Shown: in pieces, positions 50,201-58,378 of the stretch
Numbering within the stretch: the stretch's first letter is position 1
How the letters are laid out: each line of letters begins with the position of its first letter
Origin: Holacanthus passer
Lineage: Eukaryota > Chordata > Actinopteri > Pomacanthidae
Assembly: GCA_025331565.1 (NCBI GenBank)
Contig: JAFREQ010000024.1
Location: 3,065,501-3,129,500, forward strand
Length of the DNA stretch: 64,000 nucleotides
Direction of reading: 5' to 3'
Translations under genes and position numbers: made by a program
Notes under the pieces: generated by a model
Seen by the model: only the letters and a program-made list of their open reading frames with translations
The model's database searches: none
What the model was told of the DNA's origin: nothing

Positions 50201-53200
50201 TGAAGTGGAACAAGCTGGTAAAGAATCTATATGATACTGTCAGACTGAGTGGAATAACCAACCTTGATTTTTTCCAACCTCGAAGCTGCTTAAGGGAAAA
50301 AAGGAGTAAAAGATATAGATGCAGGACTTTTTCTTGTAATAGTGTATTTTCCCCCTGTGATATCTACGTTTGCTAAAGGATTTGAGTCATTCTGTCACCG
50401 TTTCTCATTGTATCATGAGTCTCCACAGGATCGTAGCAGTGTAAAATTTTGGGGCTCTTAATCAGACTTGTGGACTTGCCAGTAATTGGACCTGTTGCCC
50501 CCTTCTCTCTTCGCAGTTTAGCCCCAAGCTACTGCCTGTCTTCAGTGATACACGGAGGGGAGTAAGGGCAGCAGGACCACAATACTCACTCGGGGACGAG
50601 CTGTCAGAAGCCCTGAAACACGATCCTCTCTCAGACCAAAGCACGGGGTGTTTTTAGCAGGATTGTATCACTGGGATTCAACACACGGGTCATTTGGGGA
50701 GAGTTTTTCTGAGAAAATTACTTCATCTATTAAAGAAGTCAGAGAAATGTTCAGTGAAGTTCATGTTAGGTGGTTTTATCTTTTAAGGCTCCCAGAGTGG
50801 AGAATGCTGTCTGGCCTTAATGCAAGCAATGATACTGCCCTCAAGTGGATGCTCCAACTGTTAGTACCGTAGCACCCTCGTGTCACAGGCAAAAATGCAG
50901 TGACAGTAAAACGTTAAGATGATGAAAAGAGGCCATAAAAACTTTCTCAATGTTCTTGGCCACCTTGGTTATGGTAGCTGGTGTGACTCTAACAACTCTT
51001 TCCAGTTCTTTTGGCTCAGGCTCTTCGCCAAGCTTTTCCATAAGCTGTTTTTCAATTAGGACCCAGCACTCTTGGCATTTCATGAAGGGAACAGAAGTGG
51101 AAGCCCTCAGCAGCAGCAGCAGCAGCAGCGGCAGTCCTCAGGGCCGGGGATCTCGGGAAAATGACAGAGGCATACAAATTGTCACCATTAAAGGTCCTAA
51201 TTGCCTGAAACCTTTAAGCTTCAAAGCAGGCTCGTCTTGTGTGGCAGAAGTGCTGCTGCGCGCTCCTCTTAGATGGAAAGGTTGATTGCAACTGTGGCAT
51301 TTAAGAGTAGAGAGAGTTTGAGGATTGCTTATTGTGTGGTCCGCCGATGCCTTCCTCCCCCGTCCTCCCCCCTTTCGCTCTGTGTTTCAAAGACCTGTCG
51401 CCTCACGGCTTGTCAAAAATCCTCCCTTTAAACAGTAAGCAAAAATAGAAGCTAATGATTGAAGTTCCATTCCATAAACTTGTGGTCGCAGTTTGGAATA
51501 AGAAGGCTGTTGCATGTGTTTGTGCATTCATACACATGGGAGTGATTGAGGACATTTTTGCTTTTAGTTGCTGCCCAGTCAAATGATTATATATTGCATT
51601 GTTTATGTATTAAAACAACGCTGTCAGTTAATTTTGTAATATGACTTGTCTCTTGGACTGGACTTGAGGTTCTTAATGCATGAGGTAAAAATACAAAACT
51701 GAACACCCCTAAAGTCCCCAGAACTCTCTCCATCTATGACTCCTATTCACTGGTATTTTCCCCTTGATACCAGTTCATATATTGTTTGCTAACAGTCTTT
51801 ATTTTTAAATGTGAAACCTGTCAAGAGAAACTATATAAATGCCATCTAGGCCACCAAGGGATCGAGTGTGTCAGTAATCGGTGTAGCAGAGGCTCCGCTG
51901 TCGGTGGAAAAAAAGCGCTGTGTTTCAAGATGTAAATGTGTCGCCTTCCCATTTAATATGGCATACATTACCGGTGACAGTCCTTCCACTAATGTGAATA
52001 AATGATGATACTTTTGGCTGCGAAATCCTTTAAGTGAGGATTTGTGGCAGTTAATCATTATGAAGTGGAAAGCGAGGTTCCCTCACGTCTAATAATAGTA
52101 AAGTGAATCTCGTAAAAACAAGCACTTGTAAAATACAATAAAATGAAATACCTCTCCTGCTGACTGCACTTAGACTTTGGCTCGAGAAGAAATTTCTGTC
52201 TGGATCGTATGAAGATTAATTCCTCCCTATAAACAGGTGAGAAGCACCTATCAGCTGAAATAGCTCTATCAATCAGACTAATCCACTCGCGGTTTTCATC
52301 TCAGAGGCTCAGTTACTTCAGGTTTTATCTCATGTCAAATACACAACTCGAGTTTTGTTGTCTCAGCGCTGCCTCAGTGAGAAACCTTCAGCCTCGAGCG
52401 CTCGTGAACCAGTTTCTCCATATTCAGCTGCAAGAGTCTGGGACAGAGACAGTGGAAAACTGTCTCAGTCGACGCTGGAGGACATAGACTCTGACGATGA
52501 TGAAGATCTGGAGACATGCAAATCCCTCCAGGATCACATTCCACCTCCATGCCTGCATGTGTTCTGGCTTTCTTATGCGTGCACACCGTCTTGTGTGTTG
52601 GGAGTGACACGTTACAAAGTGGCTGCAACTTTTGGCAGTAATTAGAAATGTAGCTAATTACTTTTTCCATTTGACTAATGCATTGCAATTACTGATATTT
52701 ACATGGGTTTACTTTTGTCTTACGTGAAACTAGTCGACAACTGTAGAGGATAGAAGACAAATGCAATTTATTTCCCCAGGTCTTCTGGTTTATGATCTGA
52801 CACCACCCGACCTCATGGTGGCGCAAGACAGACAATGTGAGCTCCCTTTTCATCACAGTGATTATAATGTTTCTGATACAAACTGACAAAACTTGGGTTC
52901 ATCAAATGTGATTATTAACTACTGTAGCAAAACTTAACATGTACATGCAGCATCATGAGGATCTTCTTCTACCAAATCCCACCTTCTGAGACAATACAAG
53001 TGTAGCTGACAGGTGGGAGTGCTAGTCGCTGCTGTCCTCTGGTGGTCAGGAGTATTAATAACTCCTATCACTGCACTGATCATGGGCAGAGATGCAAGAT
53101 AAGATTTGTCAGTTGTCTTGACTAAAATAATATAAAATAAGACAATTGAAGTTGATATTTAAAAGTACAGACTAAGTTACTTTTGTTTGAAACTAATTAC

Positions 53201-56200
53201 TTTTATATGCAATAATTGGTTAAGTAATTCTATTATTTTGGAGAGAAGTAACTGTAACTACTTGCACAACTGCCCCACACATGTATTCCCTCTCGTGGAT
53301 GATTGCGTGCCCATAACAATGAGCCAGCTCATTAGCGAGCTGCTTTATTCCTCCTGGATGGTCGTCAGTGGAAAGAGGAGACAGGAGCTGAAAGGAGCGC
53401 CGCCCCCGCCAGCGGCAGCGAAGCCCGGGTCAGGAGAGGCACCAGCTCTCGTCTGTCAAGACCATCCACTGCCGCTCTTCCCAGAGCGCCGATCAATCAG
53501 TTCACATGTTCCTCGCACTCGAGTCATATGGATTTCAGCCTGAAAGCAGTTAGATATGCAAATATCGCCGAAGCCTCGGAGTTTGTTGCTGTTCAGTAAT
53601 TCTACCCTTTTGTCGTGCTTCTTTCTCGACCACATTTGCAGCCTGAGTGGCAGTTGTGACTACTTAAAGCTGTGCCACGAGTCAATGAAGAGCTCAAGTC
53701 ATATTTGTGTTCCACTGTGCAAGCAACTACTTGATTTAATAATGCTGTTTTATGAAGCGTGATTCATATTTCAAAGGCCACATATCTGGAGTGGAAATAA
53801 TTCAGCACTCGGGCTTAGACAGGCTTAAAACTTTGATCCTCCTTGGTGATCTTGACTTGCCTTTTGCTTTTTCTTATTTTTCTCGTGCGCAAACTTAAGT
53901 GTTTTTTTTGTTCTCCCTGTAAGAAAACAGACCTCTATAATAGAGCCATTAGCTGTGGTTTAATGGCTGTAGCTGTCTTCAATATCCCCGAAATACCCGG
54001 CGTTCTTGTTCTTTCCCAGGGTCCTCATCAATGCACTTGGGTGGTAATGGACCAATGATCGTGCTCATCACATTTATCAACCCCATGGCTGTTTCAGCTC
54101 CTCCTAACACGTGTAACATCTCATAACACTTTCCGTGTGAAGATATAATTGCTTTTAGATAAGTCAGGAGAATGCTTTGATCTGATTGCTTGTGGTGTAA
54201 ATGATGATAAGATGCAATCAGATTTGACTGGAACTCTTGGATTTCTTGCTCGGAGCTGCTGAGTGATGGCTGATGGTGCATATTCCTGACAATATGTAGA
54301 CAACGCTGTGCCATCAGCTGCAGTTGTTGACTGCTTGCAGATGTACAGGCCCATCTCCTCATCGCTCCGTACTCACGATTAGGCCACAGAACAATGACTT
54401 GGGTGCATCGTAAAGAAAAAGAGAAAAGCCTCACTGCTTTTCCTTCCCTCTGTTTCCTTTGATTCTTCAAAGGTCGAACCAATTGTAAATCTAAATGCAT
54501 ATTAAGAAAAGATTGTACTGTAGATGCTGACACAGAATGCCTCTGGAGCCCCTTCAAAGCTATCATATTTTGATTCCATCATTTTTTTTTTTCATTCCCC
54601 CTTGTTGCTTTAATCAATGAGGCTGGAGTCACTGATCTGTGCTCCAGTGCCTCGGTTCCCCCTCAAGTCGGCTGGTGTGGAAAATCCATGTCATCTGACT
54701 CCCCCTCCGCTGGTTCTGATTAGGGAGGAGTGCTCCGGGAGGACTGGATCCCGGGTCTCTCGCTCCCATTAACCACGGTCAGGCCTGATTCCACGCTCAT
54801 CGCTCTCACACCTCGTCACATTCCCGTCCAGTCGCGGCACAAACTGCGCTGAGTGAAGTCGAGCTATAAGATCAAGAGAGGACGGAGTGAGACAAAGCTT
54901 ATTTTCCTCCTGTTGATCGTACGCTCGGCTCCAAACGTGTTAAACTGCTGACACATAGTTGTAATGCAGAATGCATTTGGAAGCCAGGTCCGAAGTCGTG
55001 TTAAATAGGATGTTCCAGATCACAAATCATCATTGTTTTGTTGAATATCTTTTTAATATGTTTTTATGTTCCTCTCTGTGGATGCTAGAACATGAAAAGC
55101 TTTGGGAAGAGCCTTATTAAGCCGTCTTAAATTATTTCATTTCATCTAAGCAAATATGCCTTTAGAGAGCTGGCTGATAAAATTGGTTCTAGACCCAGAA
55201 GAGAAAATGACAGATTGGTTGGTGTTTTTCTGGTGACATAATGAAAGTCAGATCTCATCCTGTTTTAAAGGATCATTTTAATTTATTACAACTTGAATCA
55301 GGTTTTTGTAGGTCTGGCCATCGTTTTTGTCTCTTCTGATAACACTGTACTCGCCAAAGTATTAGTAATAAAATAAGTAATAATTTTTTATGGAAGACAT
55401 TTTGACATCTCGCAGCAGGAAAAGCACAAGTGGAATTAGTAATGTTAAGAAAGGCTGCAGTGCAGTAGAGCTGACACCTCCTGATCGCTTGGTTGCTCGG
55501 TCTGTTGTCTAACCGTAACCCTTTGGATGTTCAAAAGTAACCTAGCGTTCCTTTACCAAGGAGCACATCATTAACACATAAGTTTAAGGGTTACAGGTTG
55601 CATTAAAATCCCCATCCTAAATCTTTTTACTCTTGTAATGTCAGAGTCAACTCATGGACCTAATGGAGCTTAATTAGCTACAACAGTTCTCATTTCAGCC
55701 GGCAAAATCAACGTTTGGTGGATAGAAATTATTACTGAGAATTACTATGAATTTTCATTATTGTGCAAGAATCGAAAGCTTGATGGGACTTTATTTGTCC
55801 CAAACTGGGAAATTCTTGTCTGAGTTGACACAACACAACACATATCACATTAAATAACAAGATACAACATGACATAAAACACCATACGATGCAACTAACA
55901 AGTACTTAAAAACGAATAAGTTTTAGTTAACTATAAGTAATAGCATAGAGTAGTAGAGGTAGAGGCGATGTGCAAGATAAATGCGGCTTAGCAAACAATT
56001 AGTTGACCAAAACTGTGAAAATAAGATTGAAGAAGTAAAAGAACAGATTTGTCCTTTAAGTTAACATGTGAGTTAGTTATGTGCAACTGTTTGCTCCTCG
56101 AAGAAACTAAAATCCATCCCAGGCCTTTCTTCCTTCTCTTCTTTATGAAATGCATCCTTTTCTGTGTTTTCAGTGGTATCTACTATTTCTTAAAAACTTT

Positions 56201-57339
56201 TAAGAAATGAAAATCTTTTTCATATTTTCTCCTTCATGCACGGCGCGACATCAAAAGCTTTGTCGAAAGCCTTGTTAAAGTCCACGATCCATTTATGAAA
56301 AAGTCCAGGTAGAGCATGAAGCATAAATCTATGAGAGGAACAAGCCTGTGGTTAAAGCAAAGCAAAGCTCCTTGAACTGCAGCCGCTTTGAAAGATGGAA
56401 AACAGGTCGTTCTTCGGCCTCATCAAGAAGCTAAATCAAAGTAGGGAGTCGCTGCAGCCTGAGGAACGGAGTCAGGAGTGAAAACCATTAAAAGTGCATT
56501 GTGCAGACGGTCTGCAGAGAAGAAAAGAAGAAGAAAGAGATACAGAAGAGAGGAATCATGAAAACAAAACAACCACAACAGTGAAGCTTGTCTTTAAAAA
56601 AACCAGACTGAATCAATGAGAGAATGTATGGTCTCCTTTTGTCTTACGTGTGGTTTAGCGTAGATCTGTCCAATATCATGCACCATAAATCTCAAAGTGG
56701 TCTTATTGGTTCACAAGCTTCAGAGGACTTAACATTTGTTAAAAAAAAAAAGAAAAAAAAGAAAGTGACTTAATTCTGTGGCATTTTTTTCTTCCCCCTC
56801 CTTTTGGAAAAATTGCTTCCGTCTGTTGATTGAACAAGCCGTAAAATAACATGGGAGTCACGAAAATCCTCACAACAGATTTTGTGATTCTTGCAATCAA
56901 ATTAAATGTGGTGAATTCAGATTACTGTGTTTATTTGACCTTAAAACTGACTCGAACAGGAAAGCAGCACAGGATTTTTCTTCTCATGAGGAGCATCCGC
57001 AAGTTCACAGTCCGGGATATTTTTATACGTGTCGTGGCAGCTGATGCTAAATTTGGATCCTTCCCAACTTTCTTTTTACCATCAACATGAATATGGTTTA
57101 ACTTTGTTTCCTGCTCGTTTGAACCGGCTGTTAATGCTAACTAGATGCTGCTGTCAGTGCCATAAACTTTCAAGTGCAGAAACATTTGCATGACTCAAAC
57201 AGACTCTTGACTATTGAGAACAAAGATAAAACAAAAACAAATGTGAATCTGCGTGGAGATCAGATTATTATAGGATGTGACTGCAGAGCTCACGTAATGA
57301 GCGCGGTGTTGTTAGTCTGTGATTTTATGATACAAGTGG

Positions 57340-57385
<46 letters not shown>

Positions 57386-57490
57386 GACACCGAGCGATGG
57401 GAGAGATCAGTGTTGAAGGTCGCTGAGATCACGTCAGCCCTGGTCCGGGAGAAGAGCCCCGCCCTGGTGGGACAGCTTCTGCAGGCGTGA
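15857..57490 (+). CDS. crppa: CRPPA / ISPD (CDP-L-ribitol pyrophosphorylase A), complete, ten exons
   Basis: Cytosolic enzyme that joins CTP and ribitol 5-phosphate to make CDP-ribitol, the donor used by FKTN and FKRP to build the ribitol-phosphate unit of alpha-dystroglycan. Human loss causes Walker-Warburg syndrome and muscular dystrophy. Ten exons (15857-16083, 19455-19719, 22288-22437, 27517-27621, 28566-28611, 29929-30026, 34856-34933, 35129-35221, 39728-39859, 57386-57490) join in frame to 432 residues (human about 451). The IspD-type nucleotidyltransferase domain runs from about 36 to 265: glycine-rich loop LPAGGTGER (41-49), PKQF (55-58), VPGGSTRHRS (110-119), HDAVRPF (141-147), RPLVSTV (170-176) and FTYDVIYQAYQ. 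The less conserved C-terminal domain ends with RNILLYGIQ and LVGQLLQA. An in-frame TGA at 15833 excludes an upstream start. All intron phases agree and introns are GT-AG. Confidence 0.97.
16290..17195 (+). mobile_element. Tandemly duplicated hAT-like MITE
   Basis: CAGTGG(T/G)TGAAAGTAACTAAG starts at 16329 and again, as CAGTGGTGGAAAGTAACTAAG, at 16677. The preceding 40 bases (ACTACTTTTTCAGAAGAAAA) are also repeated, giving a tandem unit of about 345-348 bp. The second copy runs on to a reversed AAGTACAAGATCTGAGTAC end. Words such as AGTACTTGTACTT mark the same family as at 7427 and 61441. Confidence 0.75.
17352..18254 (+). mobile_element. Putative DNA transposon with imperfect terminal inverted repeats
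   Basis: TAAAGGGTTAGTTCATCTA at the left (17352-17370) pairs with the reverse complement of TGGGTGAACTGATCCTTTA at the right (18235-18253), about 15 of 19 positions. The right end recurs at 28516-28542. Superfamily not determined. Confidence 0.5.
19110..19350 (+). repeat. Dispersed teleost repeat, copy 1
   Basis: Contains ATCTTTGGGTTTTGGACTGT, then TTGGTCAG and GAAGACGTCACGCTGGGCTC, ending GATTAGTTGCAGCCCTAATT. Related copies lie at 13585-13665, 19930-20090 and 37300-37560. Common in teleosts; class uncertain. Confidence 0.65.
19455..19719 (+). CDS. crppa: CRPPA exon 2
   Basis: The acceptor TTGCAG ends at 19454; the donor GTCAGT starts at 19720. It encodes VSWIQSIVVVVAKEN through AMAAEEQG, including GGSTRHRS and HDAVRPF. 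An (AT)18 tract begins 60 bases after the donor. Confidence 0.95.
19720..22287 (+). other. CRPPA intron 2
   Basis: 2.6 kb with the (AT)18 tract and a dispersed-repeat copy at about 19930-20090. The rest is unassigned and has no gene. Confidence 0.6.
19779..19814 (+). repeat. (AT)18 microsatellite
   Basis: Eighteen perfect AT units 60 bases downstream of the CRPPA exon 2 donor. Confidence 0.97.
22288..22437 (+). CDS. crppa: CRPPA exon 3
   Basis: The acceptor CCCAG ends at 22287; the donor GTAGAG starts at 22438. Fifty codons, AAGAIRPLVSTV through YDVIYQAYQK. Confidence 0.96.
22849..23222 (-). mobile_element. L2/CR1-type LINE reverse transcriptase fragment
   Basis: The minus strand encodes pieces typical of the end of a non-LTR retrotransposon reverse transcriptase: NVKPAAKILSVISDSDLSFE, then in another frame FYQLRSVSKIVSFLSRPDL and LVQNAAAQFLL. 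The frame changes between the pieces, so this is a dead copy. Confidence 0.8.
26150..26420 (+). mobile_element. Degenerate Tc1/mariner-like transposase fragment
   Basis: The translation includes YDLMKPN and CGDGSIML, resembling the Tc1 transposase motifs SDETK and HGGGSIMVWG; DNA words GACCTGATGAAACCAAACTT and GGCAGCATCATGTTATGAG agree. Stops and lost motifs show it is a relic. Confidence 0.6.
26640..27180 (+). repeat. Dispersed teleost repeat (unclassified)
   Basis: Contains GGTCTGTCTGTTGGTCGGTC-like runs, GAATGGATTGTCATGATACT, TTATACCTGCTAAAAATCAG and TTTAGCTCAAAGCACCACTG. A fragment of the same family is at 33660-33715 and a reverse-oriented copy at about 44880-45225. Confidence 0.65.
27517..27621 (+). 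CDS. crppa: CRPPA exon 4
   Basis: The acceptor CTGCAG ends at 27516; the donor GTGAGC starts at 27622. Thirty-five codons, CSESDFEFGTECLHLALQYC through PPTLWK. A second AG four bases inside (at 27520-27521) would break the frame. Confidence 0.95.
28566..28611 (+). CDS. crppa: CRPPA exon 5
   Basis: The acceptor TTCAG ends at 28565; the donor GTGAGT starts at 28612. It encodes VTYRRDLAAAESIIK plus one base, the end of the nucleotidyltransferase domain. Confidence 0.95.
29214..29257 (+). repeat. (TG)22 microsatellite
   Basis: Perfect TG units followed by an imperfect GTGC/GTGTG tail to about 29285. Confidence 0.97.
29929..30026 (+). CDS. crppa: CRPPA exon 6
   Basis: The acceptor TTTCAG ends at 29928; the donor GTAGGA starts at 30027. 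It encodes TLSRSACVITGG through AVGALDT, the first strand and helix of the C-terminal domain. It is weakly conserved but in phase on both sides. Confidence 0.88.
30027..34855 (+). other. CRPPA intron 6
   Basis: 4.8 kb. Contains a pyrimidine-rich tract near 30380-30430, a short repeat fragment at 33660-33715 and a repeat-poor island near 34400-34640. The 147-residue open frame at 32868-33311 has no recognisable domain and is treated as chance. Confidence 0.55.
34856..34933 (+). CDS. crppa: CRPPA exon 7
   Basis: The acceptor TTACAG ends at 34855. Of two possible donors, GTAAGC at 34934 is chosen over GTTTCT at 34928 because it keeps the residue count of the human protein through WNFIQVS. Confidence 0.85.
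35129..35221 (+). CDS. crppa: CRPPA exon 8
   Basis: The acceptor CTCCAG ends at 35128; the donor GTGAGT starts at 35222. It encodes VNCSCLSEVEALLTDLEA through HPLVVIW. Confidence 0.92.
36868..37258 (+). repeat. Degenerate pyrimidine pentanucleotide tract
   Basis: About 390 bases of diverged TTCTA/CTACT/TTCTG words. The three overlapping open frames across it are compositional. Confidence 0.85.
37300..37560 (+). repeat. Dispersed teleost repeat, diverged copy
   Basis: Contains TTGATTAATTGATTAATCAA at the left, ATGTTGGACTGTTGGTTGTC in the middle and CTTAGTTGTAGCTTCAG at the right, the same plan as the copies near 19110 and 19930. Confidence 0.5.
39728..39859 (+). CDS. crppa: CRPPA exon 9
   Basis: The acceptor GATAG ends at 39727; the donor GTAAGC starts at 39860. 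Forty-four codons, VHLSAADELSISRRA through RNILLYGIQVHQSQ. Confidence 0.94.
44453..44653 (+). repeat. Paired 200-bp repeat, copy A
   Basis: Shares GGCAGACAGGTGAAACC, GCTCTTGCTGTGACAC and GGGTCAAGGGAGATCAGGGA in the same order and spacing with 45533-45727. Roughly three quarters of positions appear alike by eye. Family not recognised. Confidence 0.75.
44880..45225 (-). repeat. Dispersed teleost repeat, reverse-oriented copy
   Basis: The reverse complement matches the plan of 26640-27180: GTGGCGCTAGATGTCGTCTG, TTTGGTCATAAACCAAAATA and GTTAACATGCCGATGTTAAG are its hallmarks. Confidence 0.6.
45533..45727 (+). repeat. Paired 200-bp repeat, copy B
   Basis: Direct copy of 44453-44653 about 1.08 kb downstream. 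The sequence to its left (45385-45525) has a diverged relative at 48235-48357 sharing CACTACATCTGTCAG. Confidence 0.75.
48043..48076. repeat. Perfect 15-bp inverted repeat with 4-base loop
   Basis: TAATGACCAACCAAG, loop TTGT, CTTGGTTGGTCATTA. Both arms are fully complementary. Confidence 0.95.
51108..51128 (+). repeat. (CAG)7 microsatellite
   Basis: Seven perfect CAG units in CRPPA intron 9, followed by CGGCAG. Confidence 0.95.
55790..55850 (+). repeat. Possible LINE 3'-end fragment
   Basis: GGGACTTTATTTGTCCCAAA followed by CTGGGAAATTC resembles the 3' end of several teleost LINEs. Short and weak. Confidence 0.3.
57345..57383 (+). repeat. (CT)n microsatellite serving as polypyrimidine tract
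   Basis: About 19 CT units run directly into the CAG acceptor of CRPPA exon 10 at 57385. Confidence 0.97.
57386..57490 (+). CDS. crppa: CRPPA exon 10 (last)
   Basis: The acceptor CAG ends at 57385 directly after a CT microsatellite. Thirty-four codons, DTERWERSVLKVAEI through LVGQLLQA, then TGA at 57488-57490. The C-terminal LxGQLLxA matches the human end. Confidence 0.95.
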   Translation, partial: DTERWERSVLKVAEITSALVREKSPALVGQLLQA

Positions 57491-57683
57491 GCGAAGGCAG
57501 CACCGACAGAAAATCCCCTCAGTGTGACTCATCAACCCTGCAGGGATGAGGCAGTTATGTTTTTTCTGCTCTAAATCCATCTCTTCATCGATTACAGCAA
57601 AGATAGGGATGCGAGGGTCACTCCCAGGATTAGGTATTGTACTTCCATAAAATTTGGGGACTTTTTTAAGACCAACATTTAAA

Positions 57684-57689
57684 AATAAA
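57684..57689 (+). terminator. CRPPA proximal poly(A) signal
   Basis: AATAAA 194 bases after the CRPPA stop. Confidence 0.7.
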
Positions 57690-58016
57690 GAGTCAAAATC
57701 GAAGCAGCAGACGCAGAGATTTCCTGACTTTTAGTCCCAAGTGAGGATCAAGCTCCAACATCCCAGAATCCTTTTGCATCTTTCAGACTTTGCAGTCACC
57801 AAAACTGTCGTTCCACATGACTTCAGGCTTGATTTGTTTTAATACGTCAGTGTGAGCATGAACTGGATTCAAACTAAAAAACAATATTATATATTGGTTG
57901 GTTCATTAAGTTAAACTACTGTATTGTGTCATAACTACTGCTTTGACTTAAACACTAATATACAATAATAAGGGTGGTTATATTTTTGTACTCCATCAAA
58001 ACTGCTTATTTAAAAC

Positions 58017-58022
58017 AATAAA
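58017..58022 (+). terminator. CRPPA distal poly(A) signal
   Basis: AATAAA 527 bases after the CRPPA stop, followed by TGGTGT and a T-rich stretch, a possible alternative 3' end. Confidence 0.55.
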
Positions 58023-58378
58023 TATGGTGTAATAAAAATGTTTTTTCATGTTCTGTCATGCTCTTGTGAGTTTTATTTGGGAATCTAATCACAAAATAAT
58101 CCGATTTTACCATCGACCCTAAAGTCACAAGCCGACAGCAGCTCCAGATGTGCAGTGTCTTGCTCATGGGCACTTCAGCTTCCTCCTGCAGACACACTGT
58201 AGATTCAGGTGTGTTGGACGAAACCAAGTCCTAATCGAGCTGTTTTCATAAAAACTGACCTGGTGACTGAAGTTCCTGAAGTTTAGGTGCAGGTCTGCTT
58301 GTCTGTCTGCGGCCTCACGCATCGGTGAAGCTCTTAATGAAGCAGCTTCGTGCAGGAGGAGGCTCCTGTTTCCTGCAG

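Larger units (their letters stand above)
39860..57385 (+). other. CRPPA intron 9, 17.5 kb
   Basis: No protein gene or RNA gene is recognised. It contains a paired repeat (44453-44653 and 45533-45727), a reverse-oriented dispersed repeat (44880-45225), a hairpin (48043-48076), a (CAG)7 tract and many repeat-poor islands with homeodomain- and GATA-type words. The islands most like conserved non-coding elements are near 40550-41290, 43610-43930, 46200-46600, 51840-52080 and 54060-54400. Because the last intron is so long, distal regulation of neighbouring developmental genes is plausible, but this needs alignment. Confidence 0.5.
57491..58378 (+). other. CRPPA 3' UTR and downstream spacer
   Basis: Holds the two CRPPA poly(A) signals and a short repeat-like phrase near 58145-58175 (GTCTTGCTCATGGGCACTTC). 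No gene before the coding-like unit at 58379. Confidence 0.6.
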
